Shown: positions 7,220 through 15,616, counted from the stretch's first letter. The stretch: 64,000 bases of DNA from Larkinella punicea (GCF_003334855.1 NZ_QOWE01000014.1:62001-126000), one strand, 5' to 3'. Numbers and translations are program-made. Notes: generated by a model from the letters alone, not told the origin.

Positions 7220-7631
7220 AGGGCTTTGGTGGAAACAACACGGGAATGTTATACTTGACCGATACGGGTTTATTCAAAACGGTTCCCGGTTTCCAGCGCG
7301 CCATGTTTCGTACCAAACGGACGGCTTCTTCATCGCAACCATATCCAAGACCTCTGATTACCCGAACGGTAGAATCCTGAATATAACCCAGCGAGTCGAT
7401 TCGAAAGCTAACAAACACGCGGCCTTTGATACCGTTTTGGCGAGCCTCCTTCGGGTACCGTGTGTTTTGGTTAAAGTAAGGCTCTATGCCTCCCGGATAC
7501 TCAGGACTCGTCTCAACCGGCCCGAATGTCCTGTCTTTTGCATCCTTAATTTTGACTTCCACCCTTTGCTGCTGCCCATACACACTTCCGATTAGCCCCC
7601 AAAACCCTAGAATCAGCACCAATTTTTTCAT
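7218..7631 (-). CDS. TonB C-terminal domain protein, exported
   Basis: About 137 residues from ATG 7631 (MKKLVLILGFWGL). A hydrophobic N-terminal segment ends in SVYGQQQ, which looks like a cleavable signal peptide rather than a TonB anchor. The C-terminal 80 residues fit the TonB fold: YPKEARQNGIKGRVFVSFRI, the strand around GYGCDEEAVRLVRNMARWKPG, and VKYNIPVLF. Classical TonB passes proton-motive energy to outer-membrane receptors, but this copy lacks the proline-rich spacer and an obvious membrane anchor. It may be a periplasmic TonB-domain protein of unknown partner. Confidence 0.8.
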   Translation of the reverse strand: MKKLVLILGFWGLIGSVYGQQQRVEVKIKDAKDRTFGPVETSPEYPGGIEPYFNQNTRYPKEARQNGIKGRVFVSFRIDSLGYIQDSTVRVIRGLGYGCDEEAVRLVRNMARWKPGTVLNKPVSVKYNIPVLFPPKP

Positions 7632-7672
7632 TGCTATGGTATATCGGTTAATTTGCCACAAAATAATCAAAA

Positions 7673-8230
7673 ATGGCTCCCAAATCCGTAACCTCCTCCC
7701 GCACCACGCTCACTGAGCTGATGATTCCCTCCTACGCCAATTTTGGCGGTAAAATTCACGGCGGTATTCTGCTATCCCTGATGGACAAAGTCGCCTTCGC
7801 CTGCGCGTCCAAACATTCCGGGGCCTACTGCGTGACAGTTTCGGTGGAAGGCGTCAACTTCCGGCAGGCCGTGGAAGTGGGCGAACTGGTTTCGTTGATG
7901 GCATCGGTCAATTACGTCGGCCGGACGTCGATGGTGATTGGGATTAAAGTGATTGCCGAAAACGTTCGAACCGGATCGGTCAAACACACCAACACCTCCT
8001 ATTTTACGATGGTGGCCACCGACGACGACCACAAACCGACCGAAGTGCCTCCCCTCCTGCTCGAATCACCGGACGACACCCGCCGGTTTCTGGAAGCCAT
8101 GAAACGGAAAGAACTCAAGGAAATTCACCGGGAAGAATTCGACAACGAAAAATCCCGGCTGCGCGTTGAAGACGGCGGGCTGGAAGTCCTGAAAAACGAA
8201 CGCTGTGTAGTGAAGAGTGAAGAGTTATGA
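7673..8230 (+). CDS. Acyl-CoA thioesterase (hotdog fold)
   Basis: A 185-residue cytoplasmic protein of the YciA/BACH acyl-CoA hydrolase family. The hotdog core includes NFGGKIHGGILLSLMDKVAF (about residues 23-42) with the catalytic-region aspartate, followed by VNFRQAVEVGELV and the typical strand KHTNTSYFTMVA. It hydrolyses fatty acyl-CoA thioesters to free acid and CoA. The C-terminal 60 residues are charged and not part of the core. The last seven residues are encoded within the left arm of a perfect 27-bp inverted repeat, so the true protein end may have been shaped by repeat insertion. Confidence 0.88.
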   Translation: MAPKSVTSSRTTLTELMIPSYANFGGKIHGGILLSLMDKVAFACASKHSGAYCVTVSVEGVNFRQAVEVGELVSLMASVNYVGRTSMVIGIKVIAENVRTGSVKHTNTSYFTMVATDDDHKPTEVPPLLLESPDDTRRFLEAMKRKELKEIHREEFDNEKSRLRVEDGGLEVLKNERCVVKSEEL

Positions 8231-8290
8231 GTTAAAAAGGGTGCGTCAGCCAACTCTTAATTCTTAACTCATAACTCTTCACTCTTCACT
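8209..8290. terminator. Perfect 27-bp inverted repeat between convergent genes
   Basis: Arms at 8209-8235 and 8264-8290 are exact reverse complements (for example GAAGAGTTATGAGTTAA), separated by a 28-bp loop that contains TGCGTCAG. It lies between two convergent genes and overlaps the 3' end of the thioesterase gene. It would form a very stable RNA hairpin in either direction. Confidence 0.7.
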
Positions 8291-8291
8291 C

Positions 8292-8723
8292 CTAATTCGC
8301 CAGGCGGAGCGATTGCCAGGCGACCATCTGCCACTGCGGACCTTTTTTGACGTAAACATCCGTGTAGCGCAGTTTGGTGTTGATGGTTTGCCCGTTGTTG
8401 GCAGCCTTGACTTGACAAATACCGCTCACCACCGCCGTATTGCCATACAGAAGCACTTTGCTCTCCAGCATTTCGATCGCATCGTAGCTTTGTTTACCGT
8501 CCCGGATCGATTGGATAAACGACTGTTTGGTGTCCTGGTTGCCGTTGGAATGGTTGTAAATCAGATCATCGCCCAGCACTTTTTCCAGAACTGCATAGTT
8601 TTTAGTGACTTGTGCCTCGAAACGCTGTTTTTCAATGTCCAGAACCGCTTTCTCACCCGTGGAGGATTGGGCATAGGCAAAGGAAGAGATCAATACCCCG
8701 CAAAAAAATAGGAAGGATTTCAT
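8292..8723 (-). CDS. Exported SnoaL/NTF2-like protein (DUF4440 type)
   Basis: A 143-residue protein with a signal peptide (MKSFLFFCGVLISSFAYAQ). The mature part has the helical start and curved sheet pattern of the cone-shaped NTF2-like superfamily. The key segments are VLEKVLGDDLIYNHSNGN and TKLRYTDVYVKKGPQWQMVAWQS. Members bind small ligands or act as isomerases and polyketide-cyclase-like enzymes; no catalytic function can be read here. It stands alone, convergent with the thioesterase. Confidence 0.78.
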   Translation of the reverse strand: MKSFLFFCGVLISSFAYAQSSTGEKAVLDIEKQRFEAQVTKNYAVLEKVLGDDLIYNHSNGNQDTKQSFIQSIRDGKQSYDAIEMLESKVLLYGNTAVVSGICQVKAANNGQTINTKLRYTDVYVKKGPQWQMVAWQSLRLAN

Positions 8724-8788
8724 AGAAAGAAGAGTTTGGTTTAGGAATAAGTATGGCCAGACAAATACCCCTTCATCCGGCCAGTCGA

Positions 8789-9748
8789 TCAGAATATTTC
8801 CCGGGCAATTTTAACAATGTTATCCGATTTTCCCATCGTGTAAAAATGGAGTCCCGGCACACCGGCTTTCGTCAGTTCGCGGCACTGCTGAATGCACCAG
8901 TCGATGCCGACCTGCCGGGCCTGTTTGTCGTCCTCACAGGCTTCCACGGCTTTCACAAAATCGGCCGGCATTTCGAGGTGAAACAGCCGGGGCAACACCT
9001 GCAACTGTTTGCGCGTGCTCAGCGGTTTCAGGCCCGGAATGATCGGAACGGTAATGCCCGCTTCCCGACAACGCCGGACGAAATCGAAATACTTCTGATT
9101 GTCGAAAAACATCTGCGTCACGATGTAATCAGCACCTTTGTCAATTTTCAGTTTCAGGTACCTGAAGTCGGTATCGTGGTCGATGGCTTCGAAGTGCTTT
9201 TCGGGATAAGCCGCCACACCGATGCAGAAATTACTGGGCGTCATGGCGTGCGAGCCTTCGTGCAGGTATACGCCCCGGTTCATGTTGGCCACCTGCGTCA
9301 CCAGTTCACTGGCGTAGGCATAGCCATTCGTTTTGGGCTTGAAAGTATCAAACGGTTTGGCCGGATCGCCCCGCAAAACCAGCACATTGTCGATGCCCAG
9401 GTAATGCAGATCGATCAGGAAATCTTCGGTTTCTTCCTTTGTAAAACCGCCACAAAGCACGTGCGGCACCGGATCGACGCCAAATTTGTGCATGATGGCC
9501 GAGCAGATGCCCACCGTTCCGGGTCGTTTTCGGGTGATAATTTTTTTAACCGTTCCGTCGGGTTCGACTCGTTCGATGTACTCCTCGCGGTGGTACGTCA
9601 CATCGATGAACGGAGGTTTAAACTCCATCAACGGCTCGATATTGTCTAACAGATTTTTGAGATTGTCGCCTTTGATCGGTGGGATAACTTCAATTGAAAA
9701 GATCGTTTTTCCGTTCGCCTGACGGATGTGATCAGAAACTTTAGCCAT
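8789..9748 (-). CDS. metF: Methylenetetrahydrofolate reductase
   Basis: A 319-residue FAD-dependent TIM-barrel enzyme that reduces 5,10-methylene-THF to 5-methyl-THF, the methyl donor for methionine synthesis. Recognised blocks are IFSIEVIPP near the start with the catalytic Glu, DVTYHREEYIERV, NVLVLRGDPAKP (about 118-130), VAAYPEKHFEA, and FFDNQKYFDFV with PIIPGLKPLS in the C-terminal third. Length and order are normal. The ATG at 9748 is preceded by an approximately 88-nt leader with two strong hairpins and a consensus -7 box (see separate entry), suggesting control at the RNA level. Confidence 0.95.
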   Translation of the reverse strand: MAKVSDHIRQANGKTIFSIEVIPPIKGDNLKNLLDNIEPLMEFKPPFIDVTYHREEYIERVEPDGTVKKIITRKRPGTVGICSAIMHKFGVDPVPHVLCGGFTKEETEDFLIDLHYLGIDNVLVLRGDPAKPFDTFKPKTNGYAYASELVTQVANMNRGVYLHEGSHAMTPSNFCIGVAAYPEKHFEAIDHDTDFRYLKLKIDKGADYIVTQMFFDNQKYFDFVRRCREAGITVPIIPGLKPLSTRKQLQVLPRLFHLEMPADFVKAVEACEDDKQARQVGIDWCIQQCRELTKAGVPGLHFYTMGKSDNIVKIAREIF

Positions 9749-9850
9749 GTGCTTTTATCTGGAACAGTAGAACGATACCGGTCGCCCGGTACCGCGAATA
9801 AACCCGGCAAGGCTGTAGTTACCACCCAACCCTGCGTTGGTGCAAAAGTA
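9749..9850 (-). promoter_or_regulatory. Promoter and structured 5' leader of metF
   Basis: On the minus strand TACTTTTG (9850-9843) is an exact match to the Bacteroidota -7 box TAnnTTTG. Transcription would begin near 9837 and give a leader of about 88 nt. The leader folds locally into CCAAC/GTTGG with a short loop, and into a 9-bp stem at 9773-9794 (CGGTACCGG and CCGGTATCG) closed by a GCGA tetraloop of the GNRA class. The -33 region is weak (GGTTAT). It may be a riboswitch or attenuator tied to methionine or SAM supply; it does not match a SAM class that can be recognised by eye. Confidence 0.5.
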
Positions 9851-9874
9851 CGGGAAAAATCGGAGATAACCGGC

Positions 9875-10540
9875 TTATAGCTGTACCAACCCCCAGCGGA
9901 TGGCATCGAGCACCATACCGACGCGGGTTTTTACCTGCATTTTCATAAAAACCGACTCCCGGTAGCCATCGACGGTTCGGGCACTGACACACATTTTGTC
10001 GGCAATTTCGACATACGTCAGCTCGCTGCACGCCAGCTTCAGGAACGTGAGTTCACGGTCGTTGAGGTTAAAAAGGGCCGCCGGGGTGCCGTTTTCAGTG
10101 GGATTCAGGCTCCGGACGAGCTGGGTGGTCATGAACTCGGAATAGTGATAGCCTTTGGTGCGCAGGTCGTCGAGCGCCAGCCGCAGTTCGGCAGGTCGGC
10201 AACCTTTGAGGAGGTAGCCCCGAACGCCATTCCGAATCATCCGCACGATGTTCTCCTCGCGATCCATCATCGAGAGAGCCAGCACTTTACAGGTCGGGCA
10301 ATGTTCTTTCAGATACGCTGCGGTTTCAAAACCGTCCATCTCGGGCATGTTGATGTCCAGCAACACAATATCGGGGCAGTCGCCCTGGCTCAGGTGCCGG
10401 ATCAGATCGCGGCCATTTTCGGCCACAATGCGTACTTCGTAGTTGTCGAATTTCTGAATCAGGTCAGCCAGGGCCTGAGCCAGCAGGCGGTGGTCATCGA
10501 CAATGGCGATGGAGGTTTTTAAGGCGATAGAGGTTTCCAC
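9875..10540 (-). CDS. LuxR-family (NarL/FixJ) response regulator
   Basis: A 221-residue two-domain transcription factor. The N-terminal receiver has the acidic pair D15/D16, the phospho-acceptor D62 in LLDINMPEMDG, and the conserved lysine K112 in YLLKG. The C-terminal helix-turn-helix is of LuxR type (LNDRELTFLKLACSELTYVE, then ADKMCVSARTVDGYRE). It should bind DNA as a dimer when phosphorylated. No histidine kinase gene is next to it, so its sensor is elsewhere. The start is a GTG at 10540, the first possible start after an in-frame stop; no ATG fits. A 598-bp non-coding region lies upstream. Confidence 0.9.
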   Translation of the reverse strand: METSIALKTSIAIVDDHRLLAQALADLIQKFDNYEVRIVAENGRDLIRHLSQGDCPDIVLLDINMPEMDGFETAAYLKEHCPTCKVLALSMMDREENIVRMIRNGVRGYLLKGCRPAELRLALDDLRTKGYHYSEFMTTQLVRSLNPTENGTPAALFNLNDRELTFLKLACSELTYVEIADKMCVSARTVDGYRESVFMKMQVKTRVGMVLDAIRWGLVQL

Positions 10541-11138
10541 AGAGACAGCGTTTAGTCAATGGTTTGAAATTAAGGCAAATCCACACTCCATGCAAGTCGT
10601 CTTAACCAATTGTCAGACCGTATTTTTACCTATAGTCCGACGTTCAGTGACTCCTCGTCCGGTGATTAGGTTTCAATATGATCCATTTTGCCGTTCAATA
10701 AATTCTTTGCCCGGTTATTCAAATGAAACCGCCCTCAATACGGCCAGCCGCGGGCCAATGAACCCCAAATAGGCGGGCGGTTTTACGGGAATTTTCCGAC
10801 TAAATACGGGAATTTCCCCGTCTTGCTTTCCTCGATTCTCATCCCTCAAAACCTTTTTCCAGACTACTGACAGCGACTCAAGGTGTACAACTACCTACCG
10901 GATTACCCATTCCGCGATAGAATGCAGTTACGTTCTAAAACCGACACAACCTCTCCTCCGGGCCAACGGAAAACCGGTTGACCGGCCAAAAATGCGGTTC
11001 TACGCTCGAAAAAAGTCACCAGATAATAAATTAGCGTAACATTCCCCCTATTCTCGGACTAACTTGCGGCTCTTGCAGTTTTTGTCCGAGTTCTACTTAG
11101 CTTGATTCTTTTTTTTCAATTCCTAACCATTTTTACGC
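10541..11138. other. Divergent intergenic region with paired palindromic sites
   Basis: No convincing gene is seen. A hairpin pairs AAACCGCCC (10726-10734) with GGGCGGTTT (10775-10783). Directly after it are two near-identical sites, TACGGGAATTTTCC (10784-10797) and TACGGGAATTTCCC (10805-10818), spaced exactly 21 bp apart. Each is close to a GGGAA/TTTCC palindrome, so they look like an operator pair. The right end holds the presumed promoter of the 11139 gene. Confidence 0.45.
11073..11100 (+). promoter_or_regulatory. Possible promoter of the ScyD/ScyE-like gene
   Basis: TTG at 11073-11075 and TACTTAG at 11094-11100 are separated by 18 bp, close to the Bacteroidota TTTG...TAnnTTTG pattern but with an imperfect -7 box. 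The spacing to the ATG (38 bp) is normal. Confidence 0.3.
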
Positions 11139-12239
11139 ATGAATACCAGACATTTTACACTCCGATCCCTACTGGCGCTGTTGGTGGTCAGCACGCTGAT
11201 TTTTGGCGTTACCAGTTGCTTCAAACAGATTCAGGATCACCAGTTCCCGAATCCGACTACGTTCTCAGCCGTTCAGGGTCCGCCGGTAGCCAGCGGCCTT
11301 AGCTCGCCGATTGGAATGGCAGAAGATAACAAAGGGTATCTGTGGGTTACGGAAGCCGGCAGTGGAACGGCCAGCCCCGCCAGTGGCCGGGTTTCGGTCA
11401 TCACCCCCGGCGGTACGTTTACCGCCATCACCGGTTTTCTGTCCGCCGAAAGTCCGGAAGGCTCACCCGAAGGGCTCAACCACTTGGCTTACAGAGACGG
11501 CAAGCTATACATTTTGCACGGCGTCGATGACGCGCTGTACATTGCGGATATCTCTTCATTCGTTCCGGGCGTGACGGCTCCAATTCCGTTTGGTTCATTG
11601 ACCAAAATCGACATTGGTACATTTGTGCGGCAGGAGCATCCGAATGCCCCCGACCCGAAAGATTCGAACCCTTATAATTTAACCTTTGGACCGGACGGGG
11701 ATCTGTTCATTGTCGATGCCGGTGGAAACGCCATCGTACGTCGGGACAAGGATACCGGAGACTTGAGTATCTACGCGATTTTCCCGGATGTGCCGAATCC
11801 TATTTTTGACCCTTTGGATCCATCGACCGGCCCTCCGACCATCGACCCCGTACCGACCGGTATCGTCTTCAACGGAACCGACTTCCTCGTTACCACCCTG
11901 GTGGGCTACCCCTTTCCGGCCAATCTTTCGACCATTTACAAAGTAAGTGCCATGGGTACCGCTCCGATTACACCGGTCGCTTATAAAACCAAATTCTCGG
12001 CCCTGACCGACATCGCGCTGACATCGGGAGGCAAAGCGCTGGTGACTGAATTCGGATTCTCAACCACCCCACGGGTTGCCAACGGCGATGTGGATGGTGA
12101 CAGCTCGGGCGGAACGTTGTTCTCGGGGGCTTTCCCGTACATCACGCCGGTAGATATACTGGTCAGTAACACCGCCGATACCTATTTTGTCCTGTATTAC
12201 GGTTCAGGCATGATCGTAAAATTCACTGGAGGCAACTGA
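11139..12239 (+). CDS. ScyD/ScyE-like beta-propeller lipoprotein
   Basis: A 366-residue protein with a lipoprotein signal: a hydrophobic helix ending in IFGVTSC, so Cys27 would be lipidated. The body fits the ScyD/ScyE family of NHL/SMP-30-like beta-propellers. Landmarks are LSSPIGMAEDNKGYLWVTEA at the first blade, NPYNLTFGPDGDLFIVDAGG in the middle, and repeated VPTGIVFNG and LTDIALTSGGKALVTEFG strands. The molecular role of this family in Bacteroidota is not established; a surface or periplasmic binding function is likely. It is monocistronic, closed by a strong hairpin at 12259-12298. Confidence 0.8.
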   Translation: MNTRHFTLRSLLALLVVSTLIFGVTSCFKQIQDHQFPNPTTFSAVQGPPVASGLSSPIGMAEDNKGYLWVTEAGSGTASPASGRVSVITPGGTFTAITGFLSAESPEGSPEGLNHLAYRDGKLYILHGVDDALYIADISSFVPGVTAPIPFGSLTKIDIGTFVRQEHPNAPDPKDSNPYNLTFGPDGDLFIVDAGGNAIVRRDKDTGDLSIYAIFPDVPNPIFDPLDPSTGPPTIDPVPTGIVFNGTDFLVTTLVGYPFPANLSTIYKVSAMGTAPITPVAYKTKFSALTDIALTSGGKALVTEFGFSTTPRVANGDVDGDSSGGTLFSGAFPYITPVDILVSNTADTYFVLYYGSGMIVKFTGGN

Positions 12240-12258
12240 TTTTAAAGTAGTTACTAAT

Positions 12259-12298
12259 TAAAAGCGGCAATCCCATCACCCGGAATTGCCGCTTTTAA
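12259..12298. terminator. Rho-independent terminator, bidirectional
   Basis: The stem TAAAAGCGGCAA/TTGCCGCTTTTA encloses a short loop, with A-rich and T-rich flanks on both sides. It lies between the convergent 11139 and 12329 genes and can serve both. Confidence 0.85.
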
Positions 12299-12328
12299 TT
12301 TGTAAAGGTTATGCCGGATGACCCTGGC

Positions 12329-13078
12329 TTACAACGTCAGCAACACCCCCGCCGACGCGTAATTGATCCAGGTAAAGGTATAAATTTCGTCCGTATCGGC
12401 TCCGCCCTCAACGACCCGGTAGCCCAGTTTGAAACCCAGTTTCGGGCTGGCTTGGTAGACCGCTCCCAAAAAAACATCTTCAGCCCGACCTGCCTTTGCC
12501 CCCAGCGCGTCGCCCTCCAGCAGTACGCTCCAGCGATCACCGGGCGAATAGGCCGCGTAGAAATTCAGCAACGGCACGAAGCCTACATTGTCATAATTGG
12601 CTTTACTGACCTCATTCTCAAACCGCGTGTCGGCATCCCGAATTTTAGCGGTAAAACCCGCGCCCACCCGCCAGCGGTCGTTAGCCACAAAGTCGTAGCG
12701 GTACGTAAGCCGGTAAGAGTTAAATTTGTAGTAGGCCGTCGCCGGTTGATTGGCCGGAAACAGGACGTTGTTAAAATTAATATCCTGGTCGAAATTCCCC
12801 TGATACCGAACCGTCAGGGGCGCATACAAAGCCGAAATCGTGTGCCGGTTGGCAATGGTATACCCCAACCGGGCGCGGTAAAAAACCTTGGGTTCTGCGC
12901 TTAGCTGCTTCGATAAATCAACCAGCGTGCCCCCCTGATTGGGAATCCGAACATCCGTGTAATTCGTTCCAAGAACCAGCCCCGATTCGAGATCAAGTCG
13001 TAGTTGGGCCTTCGAGGGCAACGTCAGTAACAGCAATAAAACCGGGGCAAGCGTCCGCGAAAAAGAAAGAAAGTTCAT
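12329..13078 (-). CDS. Outer-membrane beta-barrel protein
   Basis: About 249 residues from ATG 13078 (MNFLSFSRTLAPVLLLLLTL). A signal peptide ends at LPSKAQ. The mature part is built of alternating amphipathic strands with many aromatic belts (YRARLGYTIANRH, YYKFNSYRLTYRYDFV, NFYAAYSPGDRWSVLLEGD). It ends in a leucine-rich terminal strand, as expected for a small outer-membrane barrel. No family-specific motif was recognised and no ligand can be proposed. It lies 60 bp downstream of the flavin oxidoreductase; a small hairpin in that gap suggests a separate transcript. Confidence 0.7.
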   Translation of the reverse strand: MNFLSFSRTLAPVLLLLLTLPSKAQLRLDLESGLVLGTNYTDVRIPNQGGTLVDLSKQLSAEPKVFYRARLGYTIANRHTISALYAPLTVRYQGNFDQDINFNNVLFPANQPATAYYKFNSYRLTYRYDFVANDRWRVGAGFTAKIRDADTRFENEVSKANYDNVGFVPLLNFYAAYSPGDRWSVLLEGDALGAKAGRAEDVFLGAVYQASPKLGFKLGYRVVEGGADTDEIYTFTWINYASAGVLLTL

Positions 13079-13137
13079 AAAGTTTAGCCTGTGAATACAC
13101 AAGCTAAACCCTCCACGAGCCAAATGGTTTTGCCGAT

Positions 13138-14298
13138 TTATACGGGCGTCGGTTCGCTCCGGTTCAGTGCCGCCCCAACCAGACGGGACGCTGCCCGAAC
13201 ACCAATGGTGAACCCCAAATAAGGCCCGAAGGCCAATCCGGCCGGAAAACTGGTAACGTACAAACCGGGTACGCTGCTCTGAAAACTCTCGTCCAGCACC
13301 GGAAAACCGTTGTTGATGGTCAGCTCATTCAGCAGCGATTCATCCAGAAAGGGCAGCCGCCGAATGTCGACCTGATAGCCCGTTGCGGCAATCACCGCAT
13401 CCACCGCCAGTTCTTCGCCCGAATCCAGCGTTATGGCTAAACCCTCCGGTTTTTCGGTGACAGCCGTCACCTGCGTCCGGGGGTGGAGGCCAACTTCCGG
13501 CTGGGAAATCCGCTCCGCCAGCCAGGGTTCCAGCTTCAGCCGTCCCTCCGTCCACAGATTCAGGCGATGCATTTCCTGCTCCTCGGCCGACAGGTTCCGA
13601 AACCAGCCGGGCTGATCGACCATGCCTTCCACCAGCGTTTCGACCCACGACCAGTCCGATGGAATGAATTGGGGCGTATCGTGCCGGTAAGAGAGATCGA
13701 TGCGGGCGGCACCGGCTTCACGCAGGAGGGCCGCCCACTCGAACGCACTCTGGCGACCGCCCACGATCAACACCCGTTTACCCTGATAGTCAGCCATATC
13801 CACCGCATCACGGGTGTGCCGAAGCCGATCCGCAGGAATCAGGTTCGACAACGGGACCGGAATGTGGCTGTAGGAATAAAACCCGGTCGCAATCACCACC
13901 TGCCGGGCCGTCACCGTCGAGCCGTCATTCAATACCGCCCGAAAATGACCATTGTCCCGACTCAGTTGCGTCACATAGGCCGTCTGCACCGGAATTCCCG
14001 CTCTTTCCACAAACCAGTCGGTATACGCCAGATACAATTCCCGCAAGAGCGGTTTTTCCGGCTTGGGCGGTTCTCCGCGTTCGGCCAGAAAACGTTCGAT
14101 GGTCCAATGACCGTCGGGGTCCAGGTGCCATTCGACACCCGAGCGCAGCAGCATTCCGGCGGGCATATGCTGTTTCCAGAATTCCATCGGATGCCCAATC
14201 ACCCGGAAATCGTGCTGCCGGTTTTGAAGATAGGATGCCAGGCCCAGCCCAAACGGGCCGGCCCCAATGATCAGGGTTTCAGGAGAAGGGTTCATCAT
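13138..14298 (-). CDS. FAD/NAD(P)-dependent oxidoreductase, flavin-monooxygenase-like
   Basis: A 386-residue two-dinucleotide-domain flavoprotein. The FAD site is LIIGAGPFGLGLASYL at the N-terminus, the NAD(P) site is VLIVGGRQSAFEWAALL at about residues 170-185, and ATGY plus GLYVTSF near the end complete the FAD-binding pattern. This resembles lysine/ornithine monooxygenase-like and Baeyer-Villiger-type enzymes, which oxygenate amines or ketones with NADPH. The substrate is unknown. The gene follows the M20 peptidase on the same strand with a 34-bp gap, so the two probably share a transcript. Two adjacent ATG codons open the gene; either could be used. Confidence 0.82.
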   Translation of the reverse strand: MMNPSPETLIIGAGPFGLGLASYLQNRQHDFRVIGHPMEFWKQHMPAGMLLRSGVEWHLDPDGHWTIERFLAERGEPPKPEKPLLRELYLAYTDWFVERAGIPVQTAYVTQLSRDNGHFRAVLNDGSTVTARQVVIATGFYSYSHIPVPLSNLIPADRLRHTRDAVDMADYQGKRVLIVGGRQSAFEWAALLREAGAARIDLSYRHDTPQFIPSDWSWVETLVEGMVDQPGWFRNLSAEEQEMHRLNLWTEGRLKLEPWLAERISQPEVGLHPRTQVTAVTEKPEGLAITLDSGEELAVDAVIAATGYQVDIRRLPFLDESLLNELTINNGFPVLDESFQSSVPGLYVTSFPAGLAFGPYLGFTIGVRAASRLVGAALNRSEPTPV

Positions 14299-14332
14299 GA
14301 TTTAAAGAGGTCGCAGGGTTTTGTTGGATGCG

Positions 14333-15616
14333 TCAGCGCGTCAGGCGATACAGCAGTAAAGCCGCCCGCTGAATCAGAAACGGGTATTCTTTCAGATTGA
14401 TGTTTTCCTCAATGCTATGCGCGCCTTTTCCCGATGCGCCGAGTCCGTCCAGACACGGCAGGTATTCTGCCACGAACGAAACATCCCCGGCTCCCCGCGA
14501 CCCCGGATCACCCGCCAGCACCGGCCCCAGACCCATGTCGCGGCTGATCTGATCCACTACTTTTCGCAGGTTTTCGTTTTTTTCCGACGGTTCCATCGCC
14601 GGAATGCCGTCCTGAAACGTGATCGTTGCCTTGGTCAGCGGCAGGCTTTTTTCCACAATGTCGCGCATCCGGGCGCGGGCGCTTTCTTTCTGTTTTTCCG
14701 AAATAAACCGCAGATCCCCTTTCACCAGCGCCGACGGGGCCACGATGTTGGTTTTTCCGGTGGTTTCGCCTTTGGCAGATTTGTTGTCATATCGCACTTC
14801 CGACCCGCCGACCATCAGGCCCGGATTGAACGTCAGGTATTGCTCCTGCCCCAGTGTTCGCCGAAATTCGTTCAGAATCCGGGCGGTTTCAAAAATGGCA
14901 CCGTAGCCCAGATCACTGAAAATCCGCGACGAATGCCCCGTTCGGGCTACCACTTTCAGCGTCCAGCTACTCGAACCGCGCCGACCGGTGGTGACGTGGG
15001 TCAGTCCCTGCGCCCCTTCGAACGCCAGCGCCAGGTCGCATTTTTTGGCTCGTTCGATGAAATCACGCCGACTTTCGGGGCCGCCACTGCTTTCTTCGTC
15101 GCCCGTGAAATAGGCTGTAATCGAGACATCGTCCAGCAGTTTCTGGGCGTGTAATGCTTTCAATGCCGCCAGAATGAGCACGTTACCGCCTTTGATATCG
15201 TTGGCTCCCTGACCCGTAGCCGTCGAATCGTTCACCCGCGTAAAGGGCTCAAACGGAAGGCTTTTTTCAAAAACCGTATCCAGATGTCCGATTAGAAACA
15301 GCTTCTTTCCACGTTTTCCCTGCCGGGTGGCCACCAGGTGACCGGCGCGGTTGAGGGAGTCGGGCAGGGTCACCCACTCGGTTTTGAAACCCAGTTTTTC
15401 AAATTCATCGGCCAGGAGTTTGCCGTTTTCCCGGACGCCCTCGAGGTTGAGCGTTCCGCTGTTGATGTTGACGGTTTTTTCCAGAAACTTCTCCGTTTCC
15501 GGGTGAATTTGCCGGACGGTTTCAATCACTTTCTTCTCAGTGGGCGAAAGCGATTGGCTATAAACACCGGGGGCGATGCATAGCAATAGGAGTACGCGAA
15601 CGTAGAGTTTGGTCAT
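14333..15616 (-). CDS. Exported M20 family metallopeptidase (carboxypeptidase G2-like)
   Basis: A 427-residue zinc peptidase with a signal peptide (MTKLYVRVLLLLCIAPGVYS). The di-zinc site residues lie in LIGHLDTVF (His and Asp), GANDIKGG (bridging Asp) and GDEESSG (catalytic Glu and ligand Glu). GRRGSSSWTLKV and ARTGHSS mark the dimerisation domain, and GAHSIEENI carries the last ligand His. Members such as carboxypeptidase G2 remove C-terminal residues from peptides or cleave aminoacyl amides. It is probably periplasmic. It is the first gene of a likely two-gene unit with the flavin oxidoreductase. Confidence 0.88.
   Translation of the reverse strand: MTKLYVRVLLLLCIAPGVYSQSLSPTEKKVIETVRQIHPETEKFLEKTVNINSGTLNLEGVRENGKLLADEFEKLGFKTEWVTLPDSLNRAGHLVATRQGKRGKKLFLIGHLDTVFEKSLPFEPFTRVNDSTATGQGANDIKGGNVLILAALKALHAQKLLDDVSITAYFTGDEESSGGPESRRDFIERAKKCDLALAFEGAQGLTHVTTGRRGSSSWTLKVVARTGHSSRIFSDLGYGAIFETARILNEFRRTLGQEQYLTFNPGLMVGGSEVRYDNKSAKGETTGKTNIVAPSALVKGDLRFISEKQKESARARMRDIVEKSLPLTKATITFQDGIPAMEPSEKNENLRKVVDQISRDMGLGPVLAGDPGSRGAGDVSFVAEYLPCLDGLGASGKGAHSIEENINLKEYPFLIQRAALLLYRLTR

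Noticed and set aside
9749-9842. Known SAM-I or SAM-II riboswitch before metF
   Set aside because: The conserved core words of these classes were not found; kept only as an unnamed structured leader.
10503-10772. 89-codon plus-strand open frame upstream of the ScyD-like gene
   Set aside because: It starts inside the response regulator gene on the other strand and has no recognisable sequence pattern.
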